From assembly GCA_026706505.1 (NCBI GenBank), contig JAPOYQ010000149.1, forward strand, positions 1-15,048: a DNA stretch of 15,048 nucleotides, in the 5' to 3' direction. The notes under the pieces were generated by a model. It did no database searches. It had not been told where the DNA came from and saw only the letters and a list, made by a program, of their open reading frames with translations. The translations under genes and the position numbers were made by a program. Below are positions 6,358 to 12,926 of the stretch, piece after piece. The DNA comes from Gemmatimonadota bacterium. GTDB lineage: Bacteria; Latescibacterota; UBA2968; UBA8231. The stretch's first letter is position 1. The number at the start of each line of letters is the position of its first letter.

Positions 6358-7713
6358 CTAGGGCTCGCCGCCCGCGAAATTGAGCGGCAGATCGAGCCGA
6401 AAAACAGTTCCGTGTCCCTTTCTACTCTTAACGCGTAGCACGCCTTGATGGGCTTGGGCAATGCGACGCGCAATGCTCAAGCCATAGCCATTGCCCCGTT
6501 CCCTAGTGGTAAATCCAGGCTCGAATATCAACTCCAAATGCTCTTCCTCAATGCCCGGCCCATCGTCCTCGACCTCAACAAAGACCAGCGACTGCTCCGC
6601 GTCGTAGCCAGCGCCCAACACTACCCGACCTCCGCGTTTTTCTTCGAGAATTTCCAAGGCGTTGAGGCAGAGGTTGGTAATGGCCTCGCGCAGCATACGT
6701 TCATCGGCCTCCACGCGTGGCACACCCGCTTGGACCCGCGTCTGGATCGCGGATTTCCAAGTTTGGCGGTCAAATCCGGCGACCACCCGGCGCACCAAGC
6801 GCCCGAGATCGATCACCGCTGGGTGAATTTTATCCGTTTTCATCGCCTCCAAAAACCCCACCCATTCGTCGTACAGGGCCTCATATTCGCCCCCTAAGCG
6901 ATTCAATTCCCCCCGTTGCGCCCCTTCGGCCTTGCGTCCCAGCCCCCGCAAGCGGCTGCCGATAATCCCCATCAGGTTTTTGATGCGATGTCCCTTCGTG
7001 TAAAACCCCTCGTACACCTGTTCTTTCCCCAATTCGACCATTTCCAGCGACAAACGCGCGAGGACCTGCGGAGCACTTTGCGCGAACTCCTCGCAGATGT
7101 GCTGGTATTCTTGCTCTAATTCAGGGGGTTTTACGTGGCGAAAAAACAAACGGGCCAAATTCGCATACGGCTGACTGAGCTTAGGGTCGAGCTGGATGGC
7201 AACTTTGAATTCCCCCATCGCCCCCAACACCTGGCCGCCTTGCAGCAAGAGCTGGCCCAAACTGTTGTGGCCAACCGCGGAAAGCGGGTTGATCGCCAAC
7301 CCCTGGCGAAACGCGCGGATGGCTTCCTCACGGCGCTGTGGATCTTCGTTATACTGGCTACCAAGAGCGAAAAAGACGCGATCGAGAGTTGGGTATTCGC
7401 GCCCTTCCTCGGTCGCGTGCACGATGGCCTCAAAGTGCGCTAGCGACCGCTCGCGGAACCGGGCGTTCCGTCGCCCTTGGCGCATTGCGAGCAAACCGAG
7501 TTGGTAGTGACTTTCTAGATGACCACTCGTCGCGGTCGCTTCCAGTGCGGCGATGGCCGCTTGTTCGTCCCCCAGTTCCAAAAGGCAAAGCCCTTTGCGA
7601 TGCTGGAGTTCCAAGTCGTCGGGTACCTGCGCTAGGCCGCGCTCGCACCACTCCAGGGCCTCGGCCCAACGCGCACCTTCACAAGCCTCTAAAGCGCGGT
7701 CGAGCCAATCCAC
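6358..7713 (-). CDS. Soluble TPR-containing histidine kinase of the Psp operon
   Basis: This 451-residue sensor kinase has no membrane segment. Residues 1 to about 215 are tetratricopeptide-like helical repeats (for example AIRAFRQGLAINPLSAVGHN and AMGEFKVAIQLDPKLSQPYA), a protein-binding input domain. The phospho-acceptor box is KGHRIKNLMGII with His242. The ATPase domain has an N box (AITNLCLNALEIL, Asn351), G1 DDGPGI (383-388), an F box with FEPGFTT, G2 GNGYGLSI (407-414) and G3 GHGT. Translation starts with GTG, with AAGG about eight bases upstream; the start lies three bases after the preceding gene's stop codon. The next gene is the receiver-PspF-like activator, its obvious phospho-target. 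Lacking a transmembrane sensor, the kinase presumably hears membrane stress through a protein contact, most plausibly PspA or the PspB-like proteins binding the TPR domain. That link is inference; the kinase call is firm. Confidence 0.93.
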   Translation of the reverse strand: MDWLDRALEACEGARWAEALEWCERGLAQVPDDLELQHRKGLCLLELGDEQAAIAALEATATSGHLESHYQLGLLAMRQGRRNARFRERSLAHFEAIVHATEEGREYPTLDRVFFALGSQYNEDPQRREEAIRAFRQGLAINPLSAVGHNSLGQLLLQGGQVLGAMGEFKVAIQLDPKLSQPYANLARLFFRHVKPPELEQEYQHICEEFAQSAPQVLARLSLEMVELGKEQVYEGFYTKGHRIKNLMGIIGSRLRGLGRKAEGAQRGELNRLGGEYEALYDEWVGFLEAMKTDKIHPAVIDLGRLVRRVVAGFDRQTWKSAIQTRVQAGVPRVEADERMLREAITNLCLNALEILEEKRGGRVVLGAGYDAEQSLVFVEVEDDGPGIEEEHLELIFEPGFTTRERGNGYGLSIARRIAQAHQGVLRVKSRKGHGTVFRLDLPLNFAGGEP

Positions 7714-7716
7714 GGC

Positions 7717-8085
7717 CTAGCCTTGCTCTCGCGGTTCTTGGCGCTCCCAAGACTTAGATCCTGTTCCGTCCATGTGGTCAATCTTTTCGCTGAGAGCGAT
7801 CATCACGTCTTGCACCTCAGTCAGCCGCCGCTCAACTGCGGTCAACCGCTCCCGCAGCTCATCCGGCTCAAGGCCCTTGTCCTCGGATACAGTCGCCTTG
7901 AGCTTGAGGTATTCGGCAACTTTGGCGATGCCGAAAATCGCCACGGCAGCCAACAAGAGTGGCGTCAGGATGACGGGCCCCATCAGACCATAGGACTCGG
8001 GGTAGATAGGAAACGCAGAGTAAAAAAGAACACACAACGCGATACCAGCGAAGAATCCGAAGACGATCCCCTTATTCCTGTCCAT
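7717..8085 (-). CDS. PspB-like membrane protein 2 (two TM segments plus coiled coil)
   Basis: This 122-residue protein has two predicted membrane helices (about 6-26 and 34-56). A cytoplasmic coiled coil (about 74-106) contains RLTEVQDVMIALSEKID. A small single-TM protein with a C-terminal cytoplasmic coil is the PspB plan, and operon position supports a Psp role. The extra N-terminal helix departs from standard PspB. About 31 residues from 83 to 113 match the neighbouring 91-residue protein at 25 positions, while the membrane parts differ. In classical Psp systems PspB and PspC sense membrane damage and draw PspA away from PspF; a similar relay could feed the TPR kinase here. AAAGGAG lies eight bases before the ATG. 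Assignment to PspB rests on layout and context, not on strong sequence identity. Confidence 0.82.
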   Translation of the reverse strand: MDRNKGIVFGFFAGIALCVLFYSAFPIYPESYGLMGPVILTPLLLAAVAIFGIAKVAEYLKLKATVSEDKGLEPDELRERLTAVERRLTEVQDVMIALSEKIDHMDGTGSKSWERQEPREQG

Positions 8086-8128
8086 GATTTAGCTCCTTTC
8101 CCTCTCTTCGATGGAATAAACTTTTCAA

Positions 8129-8404
8129 TCAACTCTTCTTCCCATCAGCCTTTTTCGTACTCCAAGGTTTAGCTCCCATCCCATCCATGTAGTCGATTTT
8201 CTCACTAAGGGCGATCATCACGTCCTGCACCTCGGTCAGCCGCTGCTCTACTCGCTCTAGACGCTTGGCGATCAAATCCTCTTCCTCTTTGGCTTTTTTG
8301 TCTCGTCGCTTGCGGCTCGAATAATACTTGTTGCCCCAATTGACCAATCCACTGCACAGGATGATGAGACATACGCCAATGGCGAGCTGCAAAAACCAAT
8401 TCAT
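8129..8404 (-). CDS. PspB-like membrane protein 1 (one TM segment plus coiled coil)
   Basis: The 91-residue protein has one N-terminal membrane helix (about 4-22) and a basic stretch at 31-38 (RKRRDKKA) that marks the cytoplasmic side. A coiled coil at about 38-75 contains RLTEVQDVMIALSEKID. Size and layout match PspB (about 74 residues in E. coli: TM then coil). It shares its coil and the MDG-G-K-W tail with the gene just downstream. At the DNA level many third positions differ within that identical peptide, so the coil is old and under protein-level selection. A strong GGGAGGGAG Shine-Dalgarno lies close to the ATG. It sits 36 bases after the two-TM winged-helix gene. The role as a membrane-stress relay is inferred from family and context. 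Confidence 0.82.
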   Translation of the reverse strand: MNWFLQLAIGVCLIILCSGLVNWGNKYYSSRKRRDKKAKEEEDLIAKRLERVEQRLTEVQDVMIALSEKIDYMDGMGAKPWSTKKADGKKS

Positions 8405-8440
8405 TTGCTCCCTCCCTGTCCTAGCTATAGCCTTTTTATA

Positions 8441-8965
8441 TCAGGCACTTTCGACACCCCGGCTCCAGTGTTTCTCATGCTCAAAAAGCACTTCTGGAAA
8501 GCGATAGACCATCAAGCCCGAATCGGTTATTTCGACCTCGACGAATCCCCCATCGGCCAAGCGCTTGAGAATCTCCGAGGCTTCCTCGACAGTCAACCCG
8601 GTATCGGCCGCCGTTTCGGTCACCGTCAGGCGGCCATTTCTCTTTTGGGCTAGCCGCACCACGCGGTTCTGCTGCCGTCGGTAGCGCACCAAGTGCGCGG
8701 CCGCATCGAGCTTTTTGGCCAGTATCCAGAGCAAGCTGCCGAAAATGGTCTGGGTGACGCCAATGGCGAAAAACTCGAAATGTGAATCTGGACCATCGGC
8801 ATGGAGAATTTGGAAAAGTCCGTAGAGCATAAACCCTAGCCCTATCGGCACCATCGGCACGGCCATTACCTTGAGAAAAAGAGCGCCTAGGCGCTTGAAT
8901 CCCCCTTCCATAACACTTCGTACCTCGCTTTTTGCCGCATCGGGCGGTCTCATCGTCACAGCCAT
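8441..8965 (-). CDS. Two-TM membrane protein with C-terminal winged-helix domain
   Basis: This 174-residue protein has two membrane helices (about 26-54 and 64-83). A cytoplasmic domain (about 98-160) follows that reads as a winged helix-turn-helix: LTVTETAADTGLTVEEASEI for the helices and EVEITDSGLMVYRFPEV for the wing. I do not recognise a named family; PspC is the usual second membrane partner in Psp operons, but no PspC signature is visible. It may fill a PspC-like role, with the winged helix used for protein contact or for DNA binding at the membrane. I prefer the ATG at 8965 (MAVTMRPPD) because GAGGA lies five bases upstream; an in-frame ATG at 8992 has no Shine-Dalgarno. The gene follows pspA by 48 bases and is part of the same operon. 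Confidence 0.8.
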   Translation of the reverse strand: MAVTMRPPDAAKSEVRSVMEGGFKRLGALFLKVMAVPMVPIGLGFMLYGLFQILHADGPDSHFEFFAIGVTQTIFGSLLWILAKKLDAAAHLVRYRRQQNRVVRLAQKRNGRLTVTETAADTGLTVEEASEILKRLADGGFVEVEITDSGLMVYRFPEVLFEHEKHWSRGVESA

Positions 8966-9013
8966 TAGTTCCTCGAATCCAGCAGCTTGCACAACATGCT
9001 GCGGAACAAAGGA

Positions 9014-9688
9014 TTACTTGTCTTTCTTCATCTTGTCTTTTAATGCCTTCAATTCGTCGTCAACGCTGTGATCGACTTCGATTTGGCGGATCTCTTTCTC
9101 AATGTTTTCCATCTCGCCCGAAATCTCCGTGTGGGCGGCCGCCTCTGCCTCGCTCTCTTCGACTTTCTGCTCAAAGCGTTCAAAGCTGGAAAAGGCATCC
9201 TCACCCAACCCGGAAATGCTCTGGGCCAGACGCTTGCGGGCTTGGGCAGCTTGGTGGCGAGCAATCAACGTGCCCTGTCGGGTCCGCGCTTCTTCGAGCT
9301 TGGTCTTTAGCTCGCGCAGTTGCTCGCGCAACTGTTCGGCCGTCTGCCGACTTTCCTCCACAGCCGGAGCCAGATCCTCAGCAGCTTTGGCAAACACCGC
9401 CTTGCGCTCCAGCGCCCGCCGCGCCAGCGCATCTTCGCCCGCTTCCACCGCCCGTTCGGCCTTGCCCTGCCATTCGGCGACCTGGCTTTGCTTGTCGTTG
9501 AACTGGCGCTCGAGCCGCTTGTGGTTGGCCACAGCAGTCCCTACCGAGGCCGTGGCCTTGCCTACTGCCTCTTCCATGTCCCGCACCATCTGGCGGATCA
9601 TCTTGTCTGGCTCTTCGGCCCGGTCGAGCATCTCGTTAATATTGGACTTGAGGATATCGCTTATCCTCGAAAAGGCTCCCTTAGCCAT
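9014..9688 (-). CDS. pspA: Phage shock protein A (PspA/IM30, ESCRT-III fold)
   Basis: PspA polymerises on damaged inner membrane to preserve its barrier and proton motive force. In enterobacteria it also inhibits the activator PspF. The 224-residue protein matches the family over its length: an amphipathic N-terminal helix (AFSRISDILKSNINEML), the EEPDKMIRQMVRDMEE turn, long charged helices to about residue 200 including ARTRQGTLIARHQAAQARKR and DAFSSFERFEQKV, and a lysine-rich end (ELKALKDKMKKDK). E. coli PspA has 222 residues. It lacks the C-terminal extension of plastid and cyanobacterial Vipp1. AAGGAAGG precedes the ATG. It is the first gene behind a sigma-54 promoter and heads a six-gene operon ending in a PspF-like activator, so positive feedback is expected. 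Confidence 0.96.
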   Translation of the reverse strand: MAKGAFSRISDILKSNINEMLDRAEEPDKMIRQMVRDMEEAVGKATASVGTAVANHKRLERQFNDKQSQVAEWQGKAERAVEAGEDALARRALERKAVFAKAAEDLAPAVEESRQTAEQLREQLRELKTKLEEARTRQGTLIARHQAAQARKRLAQSISGLGEDAFSSFERFEQKVEESEAEAAAHTEISGEMENIEKEIRQIEVDHSVDDELKALKDKMKKDK

Positions 9689-9737
9689 CGCACACCTTCC
9701 TTGATTGAGTGAATCTTATCATGCGTTGCTTCTAACC

Positions 9738-9753
9738 TGCAAGGTCTGTGCCA
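9738..9753 (-). promoter_or_regulatory. Sigma-54 (-24/-12) promoter of the psp operon
   Basis: The minus strand reads TGGCACAGACCTTGCA, with the required GG (-24) and GC (-12) exactly ten bases apart and a close match to the sigma-54 consensus TGGCAC-N5-TTGCA. The start is expected near 9727, about 39 bases before pspA. A sigma-54 activator is encoded at the operon's end, which explains the promoter class. Confidence is high because motif, spacing, orientation and context agree. Confidence 0.92.
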
Positions 9754-9776
9754 AAAGTGCTAAAAAGACCATAATC

Positions 9777-9828
9777 TATTACAGATCATTGTATTACAGA
9801 AAAAACATAGATCAAATTATTACTTGAT
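9777..9828. promoter_or_regulatory. Repeats upstream of the sigma-54 promoter (candidate enhancer sites)
   Basis: TATTACAGA occurs at 9777-9785 and again at 9792-9800, 15 bases apart; a third TATTAC is at 9818-9823. The last lies inside the inverted repeat ATCAA-N8-TTGAT (9811-9828). Relative to the expected psp start these fall at about -50 to -101, overlapping the zone where NtrC-class activators bind. A role as activator-binding sites is inference; the stretch is AT-rich, so chance repeats are possible. Confidence 0.5.
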
Positions 9829-9829
9829 T

Positions 9830-9869
9830 AATGGCCAGATTCGCCACTTGGCTGGCGTCATTGGCCATT
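9830..9869. repeat. Two-part perfect inverted repeat between pspA and the symporter
   Basis: Outer arms AATGGCCA (9830-9837) and TGGCCATT (9862-9869) and inner arms CGCCA (9842-9846) and TGGCG (9853-9857) share one centre of symmetry. They are separated by matched four-base gaps, with a six-base loop. The repeat lies about 103-142 bases upstream of the psp start and 46-86 before the symporter ATG. It could be a dimer or tandem-dimer operator, possibly the PspF-like enhancer site, or a leader hairpin of the symporter mRNA. Confidence 0.65.
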
Positions 9870-9915
9870 TTCACTCCTTTAGTTATTATAACAAATCTTC
9901 GCAAAGGATCTTGCC

Positions 9916-11358
9916 ATGGCCAATCCATTGGTCTTGATCGGCTTGGGTGTCTATCTCGCGGTGATGCTCGGCGTTGGCCTATACGCTGGTCGCCGCGTCC
10001 GCAACTCGACGGACTTTATCGTCGCCGGCCAACGCCTGCCCCTGTTGCTCTGCACCGCAACGCTCGCGGCGACGTGGTTTGGCGGTGGAATCTGCATTGG
10101 TGCGGCAAGTGCTGCGTACAAGGGCGGCATCCTCGCGGTCATTGCCGACCCTTTTGGCGCGGCTTTGTGCCTATTCATCGCTGGCCTCTTTTACGTGAGA
10201 CTGATGCGGCGCATGGGCTTGATGACAATCGCATCCTTTTTTAGCCGCCGCTTCGGCCCTCGGGCGGGCCTGCTGGCCAGCCTTTGCACTATTCCCGCTT
10301 ATGTTGGCTGGACCGGCTCGCTCTTGGTGGCCTTTGGACGGATCCTGCAGATCTTGACCGGCATCGATCCCGCTATCGGCATCTGCGCAGCCGCAGTCAT
10401 CGTGCTGATCTACACTTGGGCCGGCGGCATGTGGGCCGTCACGCTAACCGATTTCGTCCAAGTGACCATCCTCGTGCTCGGGCTGTTTATTTTGACGCCA
10501 ATCCTCCTCGGCGACATGGGCGGCTGGAAGGCCCTCGTCGCCCAAATACCGTCCTCCCGCTTCGATTTCTACCCCCGCGGCGACGCGGCCAGTTGGTTGG
10601 CCTACGCGCGCGACTGGCTGGTTATCGGACTCGGCAACTTAGCGGGCCAAGACCTAATCCAGCGCAGTCTGTCCAGCCGCAACGAAAAGGTGGCTTATCG
10701 TAGCGCTTATCTGGCTGGGCTACTTTATATAACGGTCGGGCTGTTGCCCGTTTTTCTCGGCATGGCGGGTGCAGTCATCCTCCCGGATTTGGCCGATCCC
10801 GATCTAATAATGATGTCCCTCGCCCTAAAATACCTTCCAGATATAGCCTTGGTCCTCTTTATGGGTGCCCTCGTCTCAGCCCTCCTGTCCAGTGCCGACA
10901 GTGCCCTTCTCGCTCCGGCGAGTGTCATTGGCTGGGATCTCCTGCGCTACTTCAAGCCCGATGCCGAAGAGCGGTCGTCGCTGCGCGTGACGCGCTTGTC
11001 CGTCCTCTTATTGGGCGCGCTATCTCTGCTGTTGGCCCTCCGGACTGCTTCGGTGTACGACTTGATGGTCGACTCTTGGTCCGTACTCCTCGCCTCGCTG
11101 TTCGTCCCGCTAACTGCTGGCTTGTGGTGGTCCAAGAGCAACGGCCCCGGGGCGTTGGCCTCCATAGGGGTTGGCCTGTGCGCTTGGCAGGTACTGAGGG
11201 TGCTCTCCTCGGATTTGCCAGCCGACCTTTTGGCCGTGCCCTTTTCCGCCCTCGCCTTAGTAATCGTCAGCTTGCTAACTCAAAAGAAAGCCCCGCCACA
11301 GCCCTTGCTAGATGCTGAGGGACGCTCCTTGGCCTATGAAAACCGCTTAGGCATTTAG
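9916..11358 (+). CDS. Sodium/solute symporter (SSS family)
   Basis: This 480-residue, very hydrophobic protein has the LeuT-fold layout of the SSS family (proline, pantothenate, sialic acid and sugar carriers), with about 12-13 membrane helices. The family signature AGGMWAVTLTDFVQ is at about 168-182, and the TM8 sodium-site region SALLSSADSALLAPAS at 321-336. The substrate cannot be read; the sequence is not closely recognisable as PutP or PanF. AAAGGA precedes the ATG by about seven bases. It is divergent from the psp operon and is followed after 79 bases by an aldehyde dehydrogenase, so it may import a compound oxidised by that enzyme. A weak promoter candidate, TTGGCC (9861) and TATTAT (9884), overlaps the inverted repeat. 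Confidence 0.93.
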   Translation: MANPLVLIGLGVYLAVMLGVGLYAGRRVRNSTDFIVAGQRLPLLLCTATLAATWFGGGICIGAASAAYKGGILAVIADPFGAALCLFIAGLFYVRLMRRMGLMTIASFFSRRFGPRAGLLASLCTIPAYVGWTGSLLVAFGRILQILTGIDPAIGICAAAVIVLIYTWAGGMWAVTLTDFVQVTILVLGLFILTPILLGDMGGWKALVAQIPSSRFDFYPRGDAASWLAYARDWLVIGLGNLAGQDLIQRSLSSRNEKVAYRSAYLAGLLYITVGLLPVFLGMAGAVILPDLADPDLIMMSLALKYLPDIALVLFMGALVSALLSSADSALLAPASVIGWDLLRYFKPDAEERSSLRVTRLSVLLLGALSLLLALRTASVYDLMVDSWSVLLASLFVPLTAGLWWSKSNGPGALASIGVGLCAWQVLRVLSSDLPADLLAVPFSALALVIVSLLTQKKAPPQPLLDAEGRSLAYENRLGI

Positions 11359-11437
11359 CCCTAAGCTCGCTTGACAGGTAGAAGCGCTCGCTTAACTTGT
11401 TGACTACTTACCACTCACCTCAAAAAGGAATCTGACC

Positions 11438-12847
11438 ATGAAGATGTACATCGCCGGAGAATGGGTTGACAAAGCCGAAACCATGGACGTTATCAACCCC
11501 TATGACGGCTCGGTCGTGGACACCGTCCCAAGGGGCGACGCCGCAGACATCGACCGCGCCATTGACTCGGCCGAGCGCGGTGCCAAAGTCATGGCCGCAA
11601 TGAGCGCCCATGAGCGCTACGAGATCATCCATCGCGCGGCCGACCTAATGCTAGAGCGGCTCGACGACCTAGGGCGCACCATCACGCTCGAAGAGGGCAA
11701 GATCCTCGCCGAGGGCATGGGCGAGGCGTCCCGTGCCCAAGAGACCATTGTCCTGTCTGCCGAGGAAGCCAAGCGCCTGACTGGCGAAACTCTCGACCTA
11801 AGTGGGGCCTCTAACGGGGCGGGCAAATTCGGCTTCACGCTGCGGGTCCCCTGTGGCGTAGTAGCCGCGATTACGCCCTTTAACTTCCCGCTCAATCTCG
11901 TCTGCCACAAAGTCGGCCCTGCGCTGGCTGCTGGCAACGCGATCATCGTCAAACCCGCCAGCGACACCCCACTTTCGGCCCTCAAACTGACCGAGATTTT
12001 TGTCGATGCGGGCCTGCCAGCGGAAGCCATTCAATGCGTCACAGGTTCGGGAGGCGTCATTGGCGACGCGATCAGCTCCAATCCCAAGGTCCGCAAAATC
12101 AGCTTCACGGGCAGCCGAGATGTCGGCGAACACATCTGTCAGGTCGCTGGCCTGAAGAAAGTGACCATGGAGCTGGGTTCCAACTCCCCGCTGATCGTCA
12201 TGCCGGATGCCGATCTCGAAAAGGTCGCCGCCGCCACCGCCAATACCGGCTTTGCCAACGCCGGCCAAGTCTGCATCTCGACTCAGCGGGTATTCGCCAG
12301 CAGCGAGGTGTACGGGGATTTTATCGACGCTCTCAAACCCGCTGTCGAATCCCTAACGACCGGCAATCCCCTCGACGACGACGTCAAGATGGGGCCCATG
12401 ATCCGCGTCCAAGACGCCGAGCGCGTCGAGGCTTGGGTGCAAGAAGCCGTTGGAGCTGGGGCCAACGTCGTCACGGGCGGAACCCGCGAGGGCACGATGC
12501 ACGCCCCGACCATCCTAGCCGATGTAGCACCGGAGATGAAGGTCTCCTGCGACGAGATTTTCGGCCCCGCGCTCGGCATCAGCCGAATCGACGATATCGA
12601 CCAAGCCATCGCCATGGCCAACGACACCAACTATGGTCTCAGCGCCGCAATTTTCACTGAGAACCTCAACTGGGCCCTCCAGTTTGCCCAGCAGGTGGAA
12701 TCGGGCAACATCCACATCAACTGGGGCACTCAGTGGCGCGCCGATCTGATGCCCTATGGCGGCCTCAAGGAAAGCGGCATGGGCAAGGAGGGGCCCCGGT
12801 ACGCGGTCGAGGAAATGACCGAAACCAAGATGATCGTCATTCATTAA
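11438..12847 (+). CDS. NAD(P)-dependent aldehyde dehydrogenase
   Basis: The 469-residue enzyme oxidises an aldehyde to its acid. The oxyanion Asn149 is in ITPFNFPL, the cofactor lysine Lys172 in VKPASDTP, the general base Glu245 in MELGSNSP and the catalytic Cys279 in GQVCIS. The C terminus (MPYGGLKESGMGKEGPRYA) is typical of the lactaldehyde/succinate-semialdehyde/GAPN-like branch of the superfamily. At the position where NAD-preferring enzymes have glutamate (KPAE), this one has Ser175. That removes the usual clash with the NADP phosphate, so NADP use is possible. The substrate is not evident. It lies 79 bases after the symporter gene with AAAGGAA before the ATG. A strong terminator ends the transcript 24 bases after the stop codon. 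Confidence 0.94.
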   Translation: MKMYIAGEWVDKAETMDVINPYDGSVVDTVPRGDAADIDRAIDSAERGAKVMAAMSAHERYEIIHRAADLMLERLDDLGRTITLEEGKILAEGMGEASRAQETIVLSAEEAKRLTGETLDLSGASNGAGKFGFTLRVPCGVVAAITPFNFPLNLVCHKVGPALAAGNAIIVKPASDTPLSALKLTEIFVDAGLPAEAIQCVTGSGGVIGDAISSNPKVRKISFTGSRDVGEHICQVAGLKKVTMELGSNSPLIVMPDADLEKVAAATANTGFANAGQVCISTQRVFASSEVYGDFIDALKPAVESLTTGNPLDDDVKMGPMIRVQDAERVEAWVQEAVGAGANVVTGGTREGTMHAPTILADVAPEMKVSCDEIFGPALGISRIDDIDQAIAMANDTNYGLSAAIFTENLNWALQFAQQVESGNIHINWGTQWRADLMPYGGLKESGMGKEGPRYAVEEMTETKMIVIH

Positions 12848-12866
12848 AAATCTCTGACAACAACGC

Positions 12867-12907
12867 AAAAGGGGGACGCGCAGCCTGTCTGCACGTCCCC
12901 CTTTTTT
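12867..12907. terminator. Bidirectional rho-independent terminator
   Basis: GGGGGACG (12871-12878) pairs with CGTCCCCC (12894-12901). After one mismatch, GCAG (12880-12883) pairs with CTGC (12889-12892) around a five-base loop. Six T follow on the plus strand (12902-12907). AAAA at 12867-12870 gives a T run for the other strand too. It lies between the convergent aldehyde dehydrogenase and aminotransferase genes and can end both transcripts. Confidence 0.95.
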
Positions 12908-12926
12908 GTGTGGTACCCCTGCCCTT

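Noticed and set aside
8966..8992. Upstream ATG for the two-TM winged-helix protein
   Set aside because: No Shine-Dalgarno site precedes 8992, while GAGGA stands at the right distance before the ATG at 8965.
9831..10244. Plus-strand frame beginning MARFATWLASLAIF, which looks like a membrane or signal peptide
   Set aside because: It has no Shine-Dalgarno site, its start lies in the inverted repeat, and it runs out of frame through the symporter gene. The hydrophobic start is probably chance.
11359..11437. TTGACA-like boxes in the symporter to aldehyde dehydrogenase gap as a separate promoter
   Set aside because: TTGACA is present near 11372, but no acceptable -10 element stands at the right distance.
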